Assembly: GCA_002706685.1 (NCBI GenBank)
Contig: PALV01000011.1
Span: 62,001-126,000, forward strand
Length of the DNA: 64,000 nt
DNA from: Gammaproteobacteria bacterium
GTDB taxonomy: Bacteria > Pseudomonadota > Gammaproteobacteria > Pseudomonadales > Pseudohongiellaceae
Reading direction: 5' to 3'
The notes under the pieces were generated by a model. The model worked only from the letters and a program-made list of their open reading frames with translations. It did no database searches and was not told the origin of the DNA. A program made the translations under genes and the position numbers. This document shows, piece after piece, positions 36,003 through 43,503 of the stretch (within the stretch, counting starts at the first letter, position 1; the number at the start of each line of letters is the position of its first letter).

Positions 36003-37825
36003 ATACGCCGGCGGCCGACGCCCAGCCAGACAAGGCCGACCTGGTCATACCCGCGACCCTGATGGCTGCCATCATGCTGGTATTGCCGCCGCTTCAGGCA
36101 CAACCGTGGTGGCTGGTGCTGCCGTGCCTGATCTGCCTGATTCTGCGCTGGCCGATGTTTGCCTTTGCCTTGCTGTTTGGCGCCATGACCTATGCCGACA
36201 GCTGGCTGGTGGCCGTCTACTACCTGGGATTGAGCCTGCTGCTGTTGATGCGCATGCACACAAACCGGGATGCCGGCAGCATGGTCCAGCTCGGCAATGC
36301 GCTGCGCCAGCTGATGCTGGCCGCGCCGATCTTTGCGGTCTTGCTGGTATTGTTGATCGCCGCTGGCGCCCGCTGGTCTGACCGCAGCTCAGTCAACAGC
36401 GCAGCCACCGGCGTCAGTGAAACCATGACGCCTGGCGACGTCAGCGATTTGGTGAACGATCGTGATCTGGTCATGCGCGTGCGGTTTACCGAGAGTGAAG
36501 CCAGCGAACAACTGGAAGCGCCTGACCTTTACTGGCGGGGTCTGGTTCTGGAGGACTTTGACGGGCGAACCTGGTCACGGCACATGCCATTGCAATTGAC
36601 GCTGGATCCCATACCTGGTGATGTGGCAGTACAGGATCGGCTTCAGTATCTGGTGGCACTTGAGCCAACAAGGCAGTTCTGGCTTTATGGACTGCATCAG
36701 GCATATACAATGTTGCCCCAGGCCTACCGTGACGAACGAGGTGTGCTGGTTTCCAATAACCAGATCCGCCAGCGCTTGCGTTACCCAGTGGCCTCCATTC
36801 CGCCAATCCCAGAGCTGCAACTCGATCGACGCACAAGGGAACGCAATCTGGCCCTGCCAGAGGGCAGCAACCCCCAAACACGCCAATGGGTAGACACGCT
36901 GCGCAGCCAGCAAGCCGATGATCATGTCTTTACACAAGCAGTTTTACGTCTCTTCAACGAGCAGGAATACTTCTACACGCTGACACCACCTATCAACAGT
37001 GAGCACAGCGTTGATGACTTCCTTTTTAACACGCGACAGGGCTACTGTGAGCATTACGCTGGCGCCATGGCGTTCATCCTGCGCTCAGCGGGAATTCCGA
37101 CACGGATTGTGACCGGTTACCAGGGCGGTCAGTACAACGCCCTGACCGGGCACTGGTCTGTCTACGAATACAACGCCCACGCCTGGGTAGAAGCCTGGTA
37201 CCCAGACACCGGCTGGCATCGCCTGGATCCGACCGCGTATATCGCACCGGAACGCATACTGCTTGGAATGGACGCCTGGCTGTCGACGCTGAGCAGTGAG
37301 GCACGATCCGAACTCGACACAGACACCCGCGTACGCATGCGCCTGGCCGAGATCCCAGGCTACCAGTCCGTGCGCATCGCACTGGACGCACTGGAGTTTG
37401 GCTGGACGCTCAGCATCTACGACAACGAAGGCAACATCCGCACCGAAGAACTCAGCGACTGGCTGGAACGACAGGGCATGGGCAATCTGCCACTCTGGTT
37501 GCTGGCATTACTGCTGCTCACCGTCGGCACCCGCGCCATGTGGGGCAGTCAGCTCAAAAGCCAGCGCATTTCACCCGCTGTCAAAAGCTATCTGCGACTC
37601 AATGCGAAACTGCAAAAACACGATCTGGGCCGCCAGCCCGGTGAGACGATGGCCGCGCATCTGGAACGTGTCGGTAAAAACAGACCAGAAAACCTCGACC
37701 AATGGCAGAAACTGGGTAGTATGTTCTCTGATGCTGAATATGGGCGGGGCGATATCGAAGCCGTGCGACGCTATGCCAGAGAGCTGATGCGTTCTTTGCG
37801 ACGCACTAGCCATATGGCTAATTGA
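35993..37825 (+). CDS. TgpA-like membrane transglutaminase (DUF3488-transglutaminase-DUF4129)
   Basis: 610 residues. About six N-terminal helices (DUF3488, to about residue 130), a periplasmic transglutaminase core with the catalytic triad in RQGYCEHYAGAMAFIL (Cys), YNAHAWVEAWYP (His) and WHRLDPTA (Asp), then one more helix (LPLWLLALLLLTVGTRA) and a cytosolic DUF4129-type tail. TgpA of Pseudomonas aeruginosa is essential and has the same layout. It is the third gene of the MoxR-DUF58-TgpA operon. The integron-like cassettes begin 93 bases after its stop. Confidence 0.9.
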   Translation: MGMNTPAADAQPDKADLVIPATLMAAIMLVLPPLQAQPWWLVLPCLICLILRWPMFAFALLFGAMTYADSWLVAVYYLGLSLLLLMRMHTNRDAGSMVQLGNALRQLMLAAPIFAVLLVLLIAAGARWSDRSSVNSAATGVSETMTPGDVSDLVNDRDLVMRVRFTESEASEQLEAPDLYWRGLVLEDFDGRTWSRHMPLQLTLDPIPGDVAVQDRLQYLVALEPTRQFWLYGLHQAYTMLPQAYRDERGVLVSNNQIRQRLRYPVASIPPIPELQLDRRTRERNLALPEGSNPQTRQWVDTLRSQQADDHVFTQAVLRLFNEQEYFYTLTPPINSEHSVDDFLFNTRQGYCEHYAGAMAFILRSAGIPTRIVTGYQGGQYNALTGHWSVYEYNAHAWVEAWYPDTGWHRLDPTAYIAPERILLGMDAWLSTLSSEARSELDTDTRVRMRLAEIPGYQSVRIALDALEFGWTLSIYDNEGNIRTEELSDWLERQGMGNLPLWLLALLLLTVGTRAMWGSQLKSQRISPAVKSYLRLNAKLQKHDLGRQPGETMAAHLERVGKNRPENLDQWQKLGSMFSDAEYGRGDIEAVRRYARELMRSLRRTSHMAN

Positions 37826-37917
37826 TTTGTCTGGTGGGCGGGTTAGCTTGCATGTGTTGTGGTGGATAGTGTGCGTGCGCGGTGAAATGGGGAAGTGTGC
37901 TGGCACACTATAAAAAT

Positions 37918-37925
37918 GTTAGAGC
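37918..37925 (+). other. Cassette insertion boundary (GTTAGAGC)
   Basis: This 8-mer is the exact reverse complement of GCTCTAAC at 38355-38362, the outer core of the attC that ends the first cassette. In an integrated cassette the first bases (TTAGAGC) are expected to pair with the R'' core of the cassette's own attC. Integrase cleavage would fall between G and TT at 37918/37919. Upstream I see neither an attC nor an integrase gene. Confidence 0.7.
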
Positions 37926-37926
37926 T

Positions 37927-38346
37927 ATGAAGAAGATTCTAGTCCTTACCTTTGCATTAGCGTCGTCCCATTCGTTCTCGGAATGTATGGGGCGCGGATA
38001 TTTTGTGGATAATGAAGATCCGCGCTACAGGTTCGAACTTTGTGTTTCGGCTAGGGAGTACTTCTCAATTATTGATACTGATGGAAATGATTTGGGGACA
38101 ATACTGCGTGAGACTGATGAGTCCGATAAGGCTGTACTTGTTACACCCTTAAATGAAGCTGCTCAATCGATGTTGCGCGGAGAGGATCAAGAGTACTGGC
38201 ACTACTCTGGTGAGTGCAGTGACCTAACCTTGGGCGTTCCGCTTGAAATAACGGAATCCGAAGCGCATTGCAGCGATGTAGGTCCGACCAAGTATATGTT
38301 CCTGGGTGACTTCACAATCAAAGAAGTGAGAGTTGTAACAGATTAA
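37927..38346 (+). CDS. Gene-cassette protein 1, exported, unknown function
   Basis: 139 residues from the ATG at 37927, where a signal peptide (MKKILVLTFALASSHSFS) starts; it follows the cassette boundary by one base, as is typical for cassette genes. Four cysteines remain in the mature part (ECMGRGYF, ELCVS, GECSDL, AHCSD). Base composition is clearly more AT-rich than in the neighbours. I do not recognise the family. No promoter is apparent; transcription probably depends on read-through from the tgpA operon. Confidence 0.7.
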   Translation: MKKILVLTFALASSHSFSECMGRGYFVDNEDPRYRFELCVSAREYFSIIDTDGNDLGTILRETDESDKAVLVTPLNEAAQSMLRGEDQEYWHYSGECSDLTLGVPLEITESEAHCSDVGPTKYMFLGDFTIKEVRVVTD

Positions 38347-38354
38347 TGGGCACC

Positions 38355-38434
38355 GCTCTAACAATGAATTCAATCGGCCGCGCTGCGACCTTAAGGACGG
38401 CGCGAGGCGCCGCCTATTAACAAGGGCGTTAGGT
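38355..38434 (+). other. attC: attC recombination site 1
   Basis: About 80 bp starting with the R'' core GCTCTAAC and ending with the R' core GCGTTAGGT. In between are AATGAATTCAA and CCTATTAACAAGG near the ends and a GC-rich imperfect palindrome (GGCCGCGC, GGCGCGAGGCGCCGCC). Layout and cores fit attC sites. R'' pairs exactly with the start of cassette 1, and the bases after the G of R' pair with R'' of the next attC. Confidence 0.85.
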
Positions 38435-38460
38435 AACTCAGCCAGGATCGAGGTGTGCGG

Positions 38461-39015
38461 ATGGACGAATCGATATATAAGATGATAGGTATTCTCCTTG
38501 TACTAGTGCTTCCTTCTCTCTCTTATGGCGGTGAGATTGAAGACATGCATCCGACTCTTGAAAGGTCGCGAGAAGCCTATCGAGAGATCTTCGAATCGAG
38601 TCGAAGCTACGAAGCCGCGAATAGCAAAGATCATGGCGTCGAAGTTATCGGAATCGAGCGGAGATCTACGTTCGGTTCAGGCCCCGCTTATACATTGATC
38701 ATAAAAAGTGACGGGACCTTCCGATATGTCGGGCACGGCGGGCTAGGAGTTGCGAAACTTGGCAGTTTAACGGGGACAATACCTGAGTGGCTGTTTGACA
38801 GGCTATCCCACTATATTGTCGACCTTGACTACATGTCGCTTTCAAGCTACTACCAAGTTGGGGCTACAGATCAGGCCTTGGTATATACAATGGTGGTTTC
38901 GCAGGGCACCAGAAAAACTATTCAGAACCATGGGAACGCAGGCCCTACTGGACTATGGGCCCTGCAGCAGGCTATTGAGAATACGTTGCGATATGCGGTG
39001 TGGAATGAGGAATAG
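38461..39015 (+). CDS. Gene-cassette protein 2, exported DUF6438-like
   Basis: 184 residues from the ATG at 38461 (a GTG at 38455 is in frame). A hydrophobic signal segment MIGILLVLVLPSLSYGG, then a domain with GIERRSTFGSGPAYTLIIKS and DGTFRYVGHGGLGVAKLGSL, which resembles DUF6438 (normally a two-cysteine motif; here the cysteines are absent). Codon and base use differ from flanking chromosomal genes. It is flanked by two attC sites and so is a complete integron gene cassette. Function unknown. Confidence 0.72.
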   Translation: MDESIYKMIGILLVLVLPSLSYGGEIEDMHPTLERSREAYREIFESSRSYEAANSKDHGVEVIGIERRSTFGSGPAYTLIIKSDGTFRYVGHGGLGVAKLGSLTGTIPEWLFDRLSHYIVDLDYMSLSSYYQVGATDQALVYTMVVSQGTRKTIQNHGNAGPTGLWALQQAIENTLRYAVWNEE

Positions 39016-39020
39016 CTCAT

Positions 39021-39155
39021 TACCTAACCAAGTCATGAACTTCGCGCCTTCGGCGCCAGATGCGGCCTGCAGCCGGACCAAAAAATGCTGTCACACCATT
39101 TGCTGACGCAAAAGCTGCGCCAGCATGTTCTGGCCGCTGAAGTGCGGCGTTAGGC
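39021..39155 (+). other. attC: attC recombination site 2
   Basis: About 135 bp from the R'' core TACCTAAC to the R' core GTTAGGC, at the long end for attC sites, with GC-rich self-complementary interior (TTCGCGCC, GGCGCCAG, GGCCGCTGAAGTGCGGC). TTACCTAAC here is the exact reverse complement of GTTAGGTAA at the start of cassette 2 (38428-38436), the match expected for a cassette's own attC. Confidence 0.85.
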
Positions 39156-39166
39156 GCTTTGGCGCG

Positions 39167-39205
39167 ATGTCTACAACTGATACGGAAAGGACGGATACAT
39201 TGTAA
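39167..39205 (+). pseudogene. Cassette 3 ORF, cut by IS66 after 12 codons
   Basis: An ATG 12 bases after the R' core of attC 2 opens a reading frame (MSTTDTERTDTL) that stops at a TAA formed by the IS66 end at 39202. Position right after the attC core is where cassette genes start, so this is probably the 5' end of a third cassette gene. The rest and its attC (expected R'' core like GCGCCTAAC) are not found in the window. Confidence 0.5.
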
Positions 39206-39281
39206 GCGTCCGGCCATCACATCTTGATCGGATGTGCGCCTGATTCGATAGTGTCCACCTATTTTTAAGCGGACACCTGTC

Positions 39282-39668
39282 ATGAACGAATTAAGCGTAG
39301 TTAATCCCGCGCCGAAGCGCAAACGATATACCAAGGCGTTTAAACACAAAGTGATTGCGGCCAGTTTGCAGCCCGGTGCCTCAGTGGCGCGTGTCGCTCT
39401 GGAGCACGGACTCAACGCCAACATGCTGCGCAAATGGATACGTGTAGCGCAGAACGGGCAACGGCAATCTAATTTTGACCCACCTGGTTTTGTCGCTGTG
39501 CCGATGCCGGGTACTGCTCTGACACCATCAGTACCAAGCGCGAAGCAAAACGCTGAGACAGAATCAATCCGGATGGAGATCCCTTATCACCACCAGAGCA
39601 TCAGCATCAGTTTGCCTGTCTCACAGATGGACCGATGCCTGGCGCTGCTGCGAGAGCTGTTGCAGTGA
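39282..39668 (+). CDS. tnpA: IS66-family TnpA (accessory protein)
   Basis: 128 residues with an HTH of the IS3/IS66 OrfA type: RYTKAFKHKVIAASLQPGAS and VALEHGLNANMLRKWIRV. It is the first of three IS66 genes, needed for transposition but without known catalytic activity. Its TGA overlaps the tnpB GTG. Confidence 0.9.
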   Translation: MNELSVVNPAPKRKRYTKAFKHKVIAASLQPGASVARVALEHGLNANMLRKWIRVAQNGQRQSNFDPPGFVAVPMPGTALTPSVPSAKQNAETESIRMEIPYHHQSISISLPVSQMDRCLALLRELLQ

Positions 39669-40000
39669 TCCGTATCGATCAGATATGGCTGGCTACCGAG
39701 CCGCTGGATATGCGCGCTGGCCCTGATACGGCACTGGCGCGGGTGGTTCAAGTCTTTGGCAGTGCCAGGCCGCATTGTGCGTATCTGTTTGCCAACAAGC
39801 GCGCCAACCGGATGAAGGTGCTGATTCACGACGGCCTGGGCATCTGGCTGTGTGCCCGGCGATTGAACCGAGGCAAGTTCCACTGGAGCGAGTCGTGGCG
39901 AGCGGCGCAGCTGTCGCTCAGTGACGAGCAGCTGCAGGCGCTGGTTCAAGGCCTGCCCTGGCAGCGCATCGGCGAAGCCGGTGTGGTCACTATCGTGTAA
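39665..40000 (+). CDS. tnpB: IS66-family TnpB (Orf2)
   Basis: 111 residues from the GTG at 39665, which overlaps the tnpA stop; homologues start at this point (xIRIDQIWLATEPLDMRAG). An ATG at 39635 would give a longer product. RPHCAYLFANKRANRMKVL and GIWLCARRLNRGKFHW are the core IS66 Orf2 blocks. The protein is an accessory of IS66 transposition. Confidence 0.9.
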   Translation: MIRIDQIWLATEPLDMRAGPDTALARVVQVFGSARPHCAYLFANKRANRMKVLIHDGLGIWLCARRLNRGKFHWSESWRAAQLSLSDEQLQALVQGLPWQRIGEAGVVTIV

Positions 40001-40085
40001 TGTAAATCGAATCATAAGCTTGCGATAAATGCTATCACCCATTAAGCGTATCGAACTGAGCGGCAGGCAGTGGCATACTTGTGTC

Positions 40086-41528
40086 ATGACTCAACCGGAT
40101 CTGAACAAGCTTGACGCCGAACAGCTGCGTGCTCTGGTTACCCAGCTCATGGGTAATGCCGCCGAGCAGCAGGTCGAGGTACAAGCGCTGCAACAACGCA
40201 CTGAGCGTATCGAGCAGCGCAACCAGCACCTGGAAGCAGTAAATGCCAAGCTATCACATGAGCTGCTCCTGCTTCGCCGTTTAAAGTTCGGCAAACAAAG
40301 CGAGAAGCTCGATGTGCTGCAGCGCAGTCTGCTTGAGGACATCATCGATGCCGACACCAGCGCCATTGAGCAGGAGTGGGCAGATCTGGTCAAAGATGAG
40401 CCGATCAGCAACAAACCCAAGGCACAACCCAAACGGGTCGCTCTGCCTGCAGAACTGCCGCGCGTTAAAGTCGTACACGAGCCTGAAAACACCCAGTGCC
40501 AGTGCGGCTGTCAGCTTAAACGCATCGGCGAGGACATCAGCGAGAAGCTGGACTATACACCCGGTGTGTTCAGCGTCGAGCAGCATATCCGTGGCAAATG
40601 GATATGCACTGACTGCGAAACGCTGACCCAGGCGCCGGTACCAGCGCACGTGATCGATAAAGGTCTGCCGACCACCGGGTTACTGGCCCACGTACTGGTG
40701 GCCAAGTACGCCGATCACCTGCCACTGTATCGCCAGGGGCACGTCTTTGGCCGGGCCGGTTACCCGATTGCCCGCTCCACGCTGGCGGATTGGGTGGGCC
40801 GCTGTGGCCACGCCCTGCAGCCACTGGCTGATGCCCTGCGTGAGACCATCCTGGATCATCCGGTGGTACACGCTGATGAAACACCGGTGCCAGTGCTGGA
40901 ACCAGGCAAGAAAAAGACCAGCCGTGCCTACATCTGGGCCTACTGCACCACCCCGTATGCTGACACCAAGGCGGTGGTGTATGACTTTGCACCCTCACGT
41001 GCCGGTGAGCATGCTCGCCGCTTCCTTGAGGGCTGGCAGGGCAAGCTGGTCTGCGACGATTACAGCGGATACAAAGCCAGCTTTGGCCAGGGCGTAACAG
41101 AAGTCGCCTGTATGGCGCACGCCCGCCGTAAGTTCTTCGAGCTGCATGAGAGCAGTAAAAGCACGCTGGCGGCCACTGCCCTGGAGCAGATCGGCCGGCT
41201 CTACGAGATAGAACGCCAGGCCAAGGGGCTTGATGAGCAGCAGCGCCACATACTCAGGCAACAACGTGCCAAACCGATTACTGATGAGCTGCATACCTGG
41301 CTGGTGGCCAGTCGTCAAAAAGTGCCTGATGGCACAGCAACGGCCAAGGCGATCGATTACAGTTTAAAACGCTGGGGTGCACTGATCCGTTATCTGGATG
41401 ATGGCGATGTGCCCATCGACAACAATCAGGTTGAAAACCAGATGCGCCCCTGGGCGTTGGGTCGTAAGAACTGGCTCTGTGTGTCACGAAGGAGTGATTA
41501 TGTAAATGACGTTAAGTTAGCAGCATGA
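40086..41528 (+). pseudogene. tnpC: IS66-family transposase TnpC, 3' end replaced by intron sequence
   Basis: 480 residues from the ATG at 40086, of which about 464 are IS66 and the last 16 are read from the intron. The leucine-zipper-like N-terminus, a zinc-finger-like cysteine block (TQCQCGCQL, ICTDCE), and the DDE residues in VHADETPVPVL, KLVCDDYSGYKA and NNQVENQMRPWALGRKNWL are present. The usual tail after GRKNWLF is missing. Without splicing the protein is truncated, and the expected 3' exon is not there, so splicing would not restore it. Confidence 0.85.
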
Positions 41529-41985
41529 TTACTCCATGCTCTTGGATGGATGGAGGCAGGCCCTCCGGTCAGGGTGTGCAGGCAAACTGACCAAACGACC
41601 TGATGCTGCTTCACCGTAAGCGGTGAGGTGGTGAGCGATTCAGGAAAAGGCAGAGATCTACTGTCATGTGGGACTTGAAAAGTCGAACGAAAGTGAACCG
41701 ACTGATGAAGCATCGAAATCTTGGGCGATGTCAAAATGGGCGTGTATAGCCAACCCCTTATAAGCGTCATGGAAACCTGTTTACTGATGACGCGGCATCC
41801 GGTGTTAAGGCGGCGAGAGTTCAAGTCAGGCCATTCAAGGGAACGTGAGAACCTGCATCTAGCACGTATCATAGATGCAGGGGCGGACATGCTCGTAGTA
41901 GTGCTGAAAGAGCTGTAATGGCTCCGGAGCGAAGGGGCATGGATCATTAACTTGTGTATGACACAACTCGTACGAGGATGACGTC
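41529..41985 (+). ncRNA. Group II intron RNA domains I to IV, non-coding part
   Basis: This 457-base stretch between the end of the chimeric tnpC frame and the maturase ATG holds no gene. It has the length and paired GC-rich segments (for example GGAGGCAGGCCCTCC at about 41551) expected for domains I to III and the 5' side of domain IV of an intron with an open reading frame in domain IV. I did not fold it in full. Confidence 0.75.
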
Positions 41986-43224
41986 ATGAGGCAAGGAAAA
42001 GCATTCGAGATACCGAAGGCGCTGGTCTGGCTATCCTATCTGGATGTCAAACGAAATCGTGGGGCACCGGGTGTGGATGGACAAACCATAAGCAGCTTTG
42101 ATCAGGATCGGGAACGGAATCTCTACAAGATATGGAATAGACTATGTTCAGGGTCGTATTTTCCGCCGCCTGTGCGGGAGAAGCGAATTCCGAAAGACAA
42201 TGGTAAAGAACGGATTCTGGGGATTCCAACGGTAGCGGATCGAGTTGCGCAAGGAGCAGTCAAGCTGTTCATGGAAGAGCGTCTTGATCCGCTGTTTCAT
42301 CAAGACTCTTATGGTTACCGACCCAACAAATCGGCACATCATGCCCTGCAGAGCTGCATGGAACGATGTTGGCGATACAGCTGGGTTCTGGAAGTGGATA
42401 TTAGTACGTTCTTTGATACGGTCAGACACGACTTGGTTGTCAAGGCGCTGGAACACCACCAGATGCCGCGGTGGGTGATCTTGTATTGTACGCGTTGGCT
42501 GGAAGCGCCGATTCAAGCTGAGGGCGGGGACTCCCCTCTTGAAAAGAGGACGATTGGAACCCCTCAAGGTGGTGTAATCTCTCCACTGCTTGCGAATCTG
42601 TTCTTGCACTACGCGTTTGATCAATGGATGGTGCGCGAGCATCGCTTCACGCCGTTCGAGCGTTATGCAGACGACATAGTCTGCCATTGCTCATACATGC
42701 GCGATGCAGTGAAGCTCAAGCATCGGCTCACCAAACGGTTTGCCGAGCTCGGCCTGTTTATCAATAAGGACAAATCCAAGGTGGTCTACATTGACACCTT
42801 CACGCGCAGGAACGTGGATACATGCTTCACGTTTCTCGGTTATGACTTTAAGGTGCGCACGCTGAAGAACTATAAAGGCGAGTTGTACCGAAAATGTATG
42901 CCGGGTGCGTCGATGAAGGCGATGAAGCGGATCACCAAAACCATAAGGGGGTGGCGGATACATCGATCAACGGCAGATAACATCAAGGAGTTTGCGGTTC
43001 GATATAATGCCACCGTGCGAGGCTGGATTACCTACTATGGTAAATTCTGGTACCGGAATTTTAGTCACCGTCTGTGGAGCGTGATGCAATCTCGCTTACT
43101 CAAATGGGCTCAGCGCAAATTTCGGTTGTCGACCAGAGAGGCGCAAAGGCGGTTAAACCAGCTACAGCGCGAGCGTCCAACGCTGTTTCCGCACTGGTAT
43201 CTATTACGTGCATCGAATGTGTGA
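41986..43224 (+). CDS. ltrA: Group II intron reverse transcriptase/maturase
   Basis: 412 residues. RT blocks: NRGAPGVDGQTISSF, RIPKDNGKERILGIPTVADR, DSYGYRPNKSAHHAL, VLEVDISTFFDTV, GTPQGGVISPLLANLFLHY and the catalytic FERYADDIVCHC; then the thumb/domain X (MKRITKTIRGWRIHRS, VRGWITYYGKFWYRNF). No HNH endonuclease domain follows, as in the RmInt1 type, which retrohomes into replicating DNA. The frame is intact, so the intron may still be able to splice or move. Confidence 0.94.
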   Translation: MRQGKAFEIPKALVWLSYLDVKRNRGAPGVDGQTISSFDQDRERNLYKIWNRLCSGSYFPPPVREKRIPKDNGKERILGIPTVADRVAQGAVKLFMEERLDPLFHQDSYGYRPNKSAHHALQSCMERCWRYSWVLEVDISTFFDTVRHDLVVKALEHHQMPRWVILYCTRWLEAPIQAEGGDSPLEKRTIGTPQGGVISPLLANLFLHYAFDQWMVREHRFTPFERYADDIVCHCSYMRDAVKLKHRLTKRFAELGLFINKDKSKVVYIDTFTRRNVDTCFTFLGYDFKVRTLKNYKGELYRKCMPGASMKAMKRITKTIRGWRIHRSTADNIKEFAVRYNATVRGWITYYGKFWYRNFSHRLWSVMQSRLLKWAQRKFRLSTREAQRRLNQLQRERPTLFPHWYLLRASNV

Positions 43225-43304
43225 TCAGGAGCCGTATGACGGGAGACTGTCACGTACGGTTCTGTGAGCAGCCAAGGGGCGAAATTCCCCTTGGCTGACT
43301 CGAC

Positions 43305-43390
43305 ACGACGACGGCCCGCTGCGGGACAGCCGCTTCACCCGGCTGACCAGTGGTGGCGCCATAAAGGTCAACTACACCTTCCGCTTCTGA
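43305..43390 (+). pseudogene. 3' remnant of a TonB-dependent-receptor-like gene
   Basis: Directly after the intron's 3' end a frame (43307-43390) encodes 27 residues, DDGPLRDSRFTRLTSGG then AIKVNYTFRF, and a stop. The alternating pattern and final Phe are those of an outer-membrane beta-barrel's last strand. No start or upstream part is present. It is not IS66 sequence, so the intron now joins two unrelated exons. Confidence 0.65.
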
Positions 43391-43404
43391 CGCAATAGCG
43401 CGCT

Positions 43405-43431
43405 GCGACACAGGGTGCGACACTGTGTCGC
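43405..43431. other. Inverted repeat after the receptor remnant
   Basis: Perfect 9-bp arms GCGACACAG / CTGTGTCGC with a 9-base loop, 15 bases after the stop of the receptor remnant and 72 bases before the intact receptor start. No T-run follows. It may be the remnant gene's hairpin or an operator of the next gene. Confidence 0.45.
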
Positions 43432-43503
43432 ATTCTCCGCTGGACACCCAGCAACTAAAATACTTCGCATATCAAAAGATTGTTGGTTTGCGAGGATTTT
43501 TAC

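Larger units (their letters stand above)
39202..41478 (+). mobile_element. IS66-family insertion sequence, right end missing
   Basis: The left end GTAAGCGTCCGG matches IS66-type termini and is followed by tnpA, tnpB and tnpC in the normal order. The element runs into a group II intron at 41479; after the intron the sequence is not IS66, so the last part of tnpC and the right inverted repeat are absent. The bases GATACATT just before the left end would be the 8-bp target copy, but without the right end this cannot be confirmed. Confidence 0.88.
41479..43304 (+). mobile_element. Group II intron (RmInt1-like, endonuclease-less)
   Basis: The 5' end GTGTG follows AAGAACTGGCTCT of tnpC. About 500 bases of structured RNA precede the maturase gene. 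After its stop comes domain V (about 43227-43264, GAGCCGTATGACGGGAG with GTACGGTTC closing the stem). Domain VI has arms CCAAGGGG and CCCCTTGG, flanked by CAG/CTG, a bulged A at 43298 seven bases from the 3' end, and GAG/CTC. The ends are placed by these rules and may be off by a couple of bases. Confidence 0.85.

Noticed and set aside
37826..37926. attI site with nearby integrase
   Set aside because: The 93 bases show no integrase-binding repeats I can recognise, and no tyrosine recombinase is encoded in the window.
41479..43304. Class C group II intron, which often targets attC sites
   Set aside because: The attC sites are over 2 kb away. The 5' exon is tnpC, not an attC or terminator hairpin, and the maturase and domain V/VI look RmInt1-like.
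43405..43431. Possible further attC site
   Set aside because: The palindrome is GC-rich, but it lacks RYYYAAC and GTTRRRY cores at its flanks.
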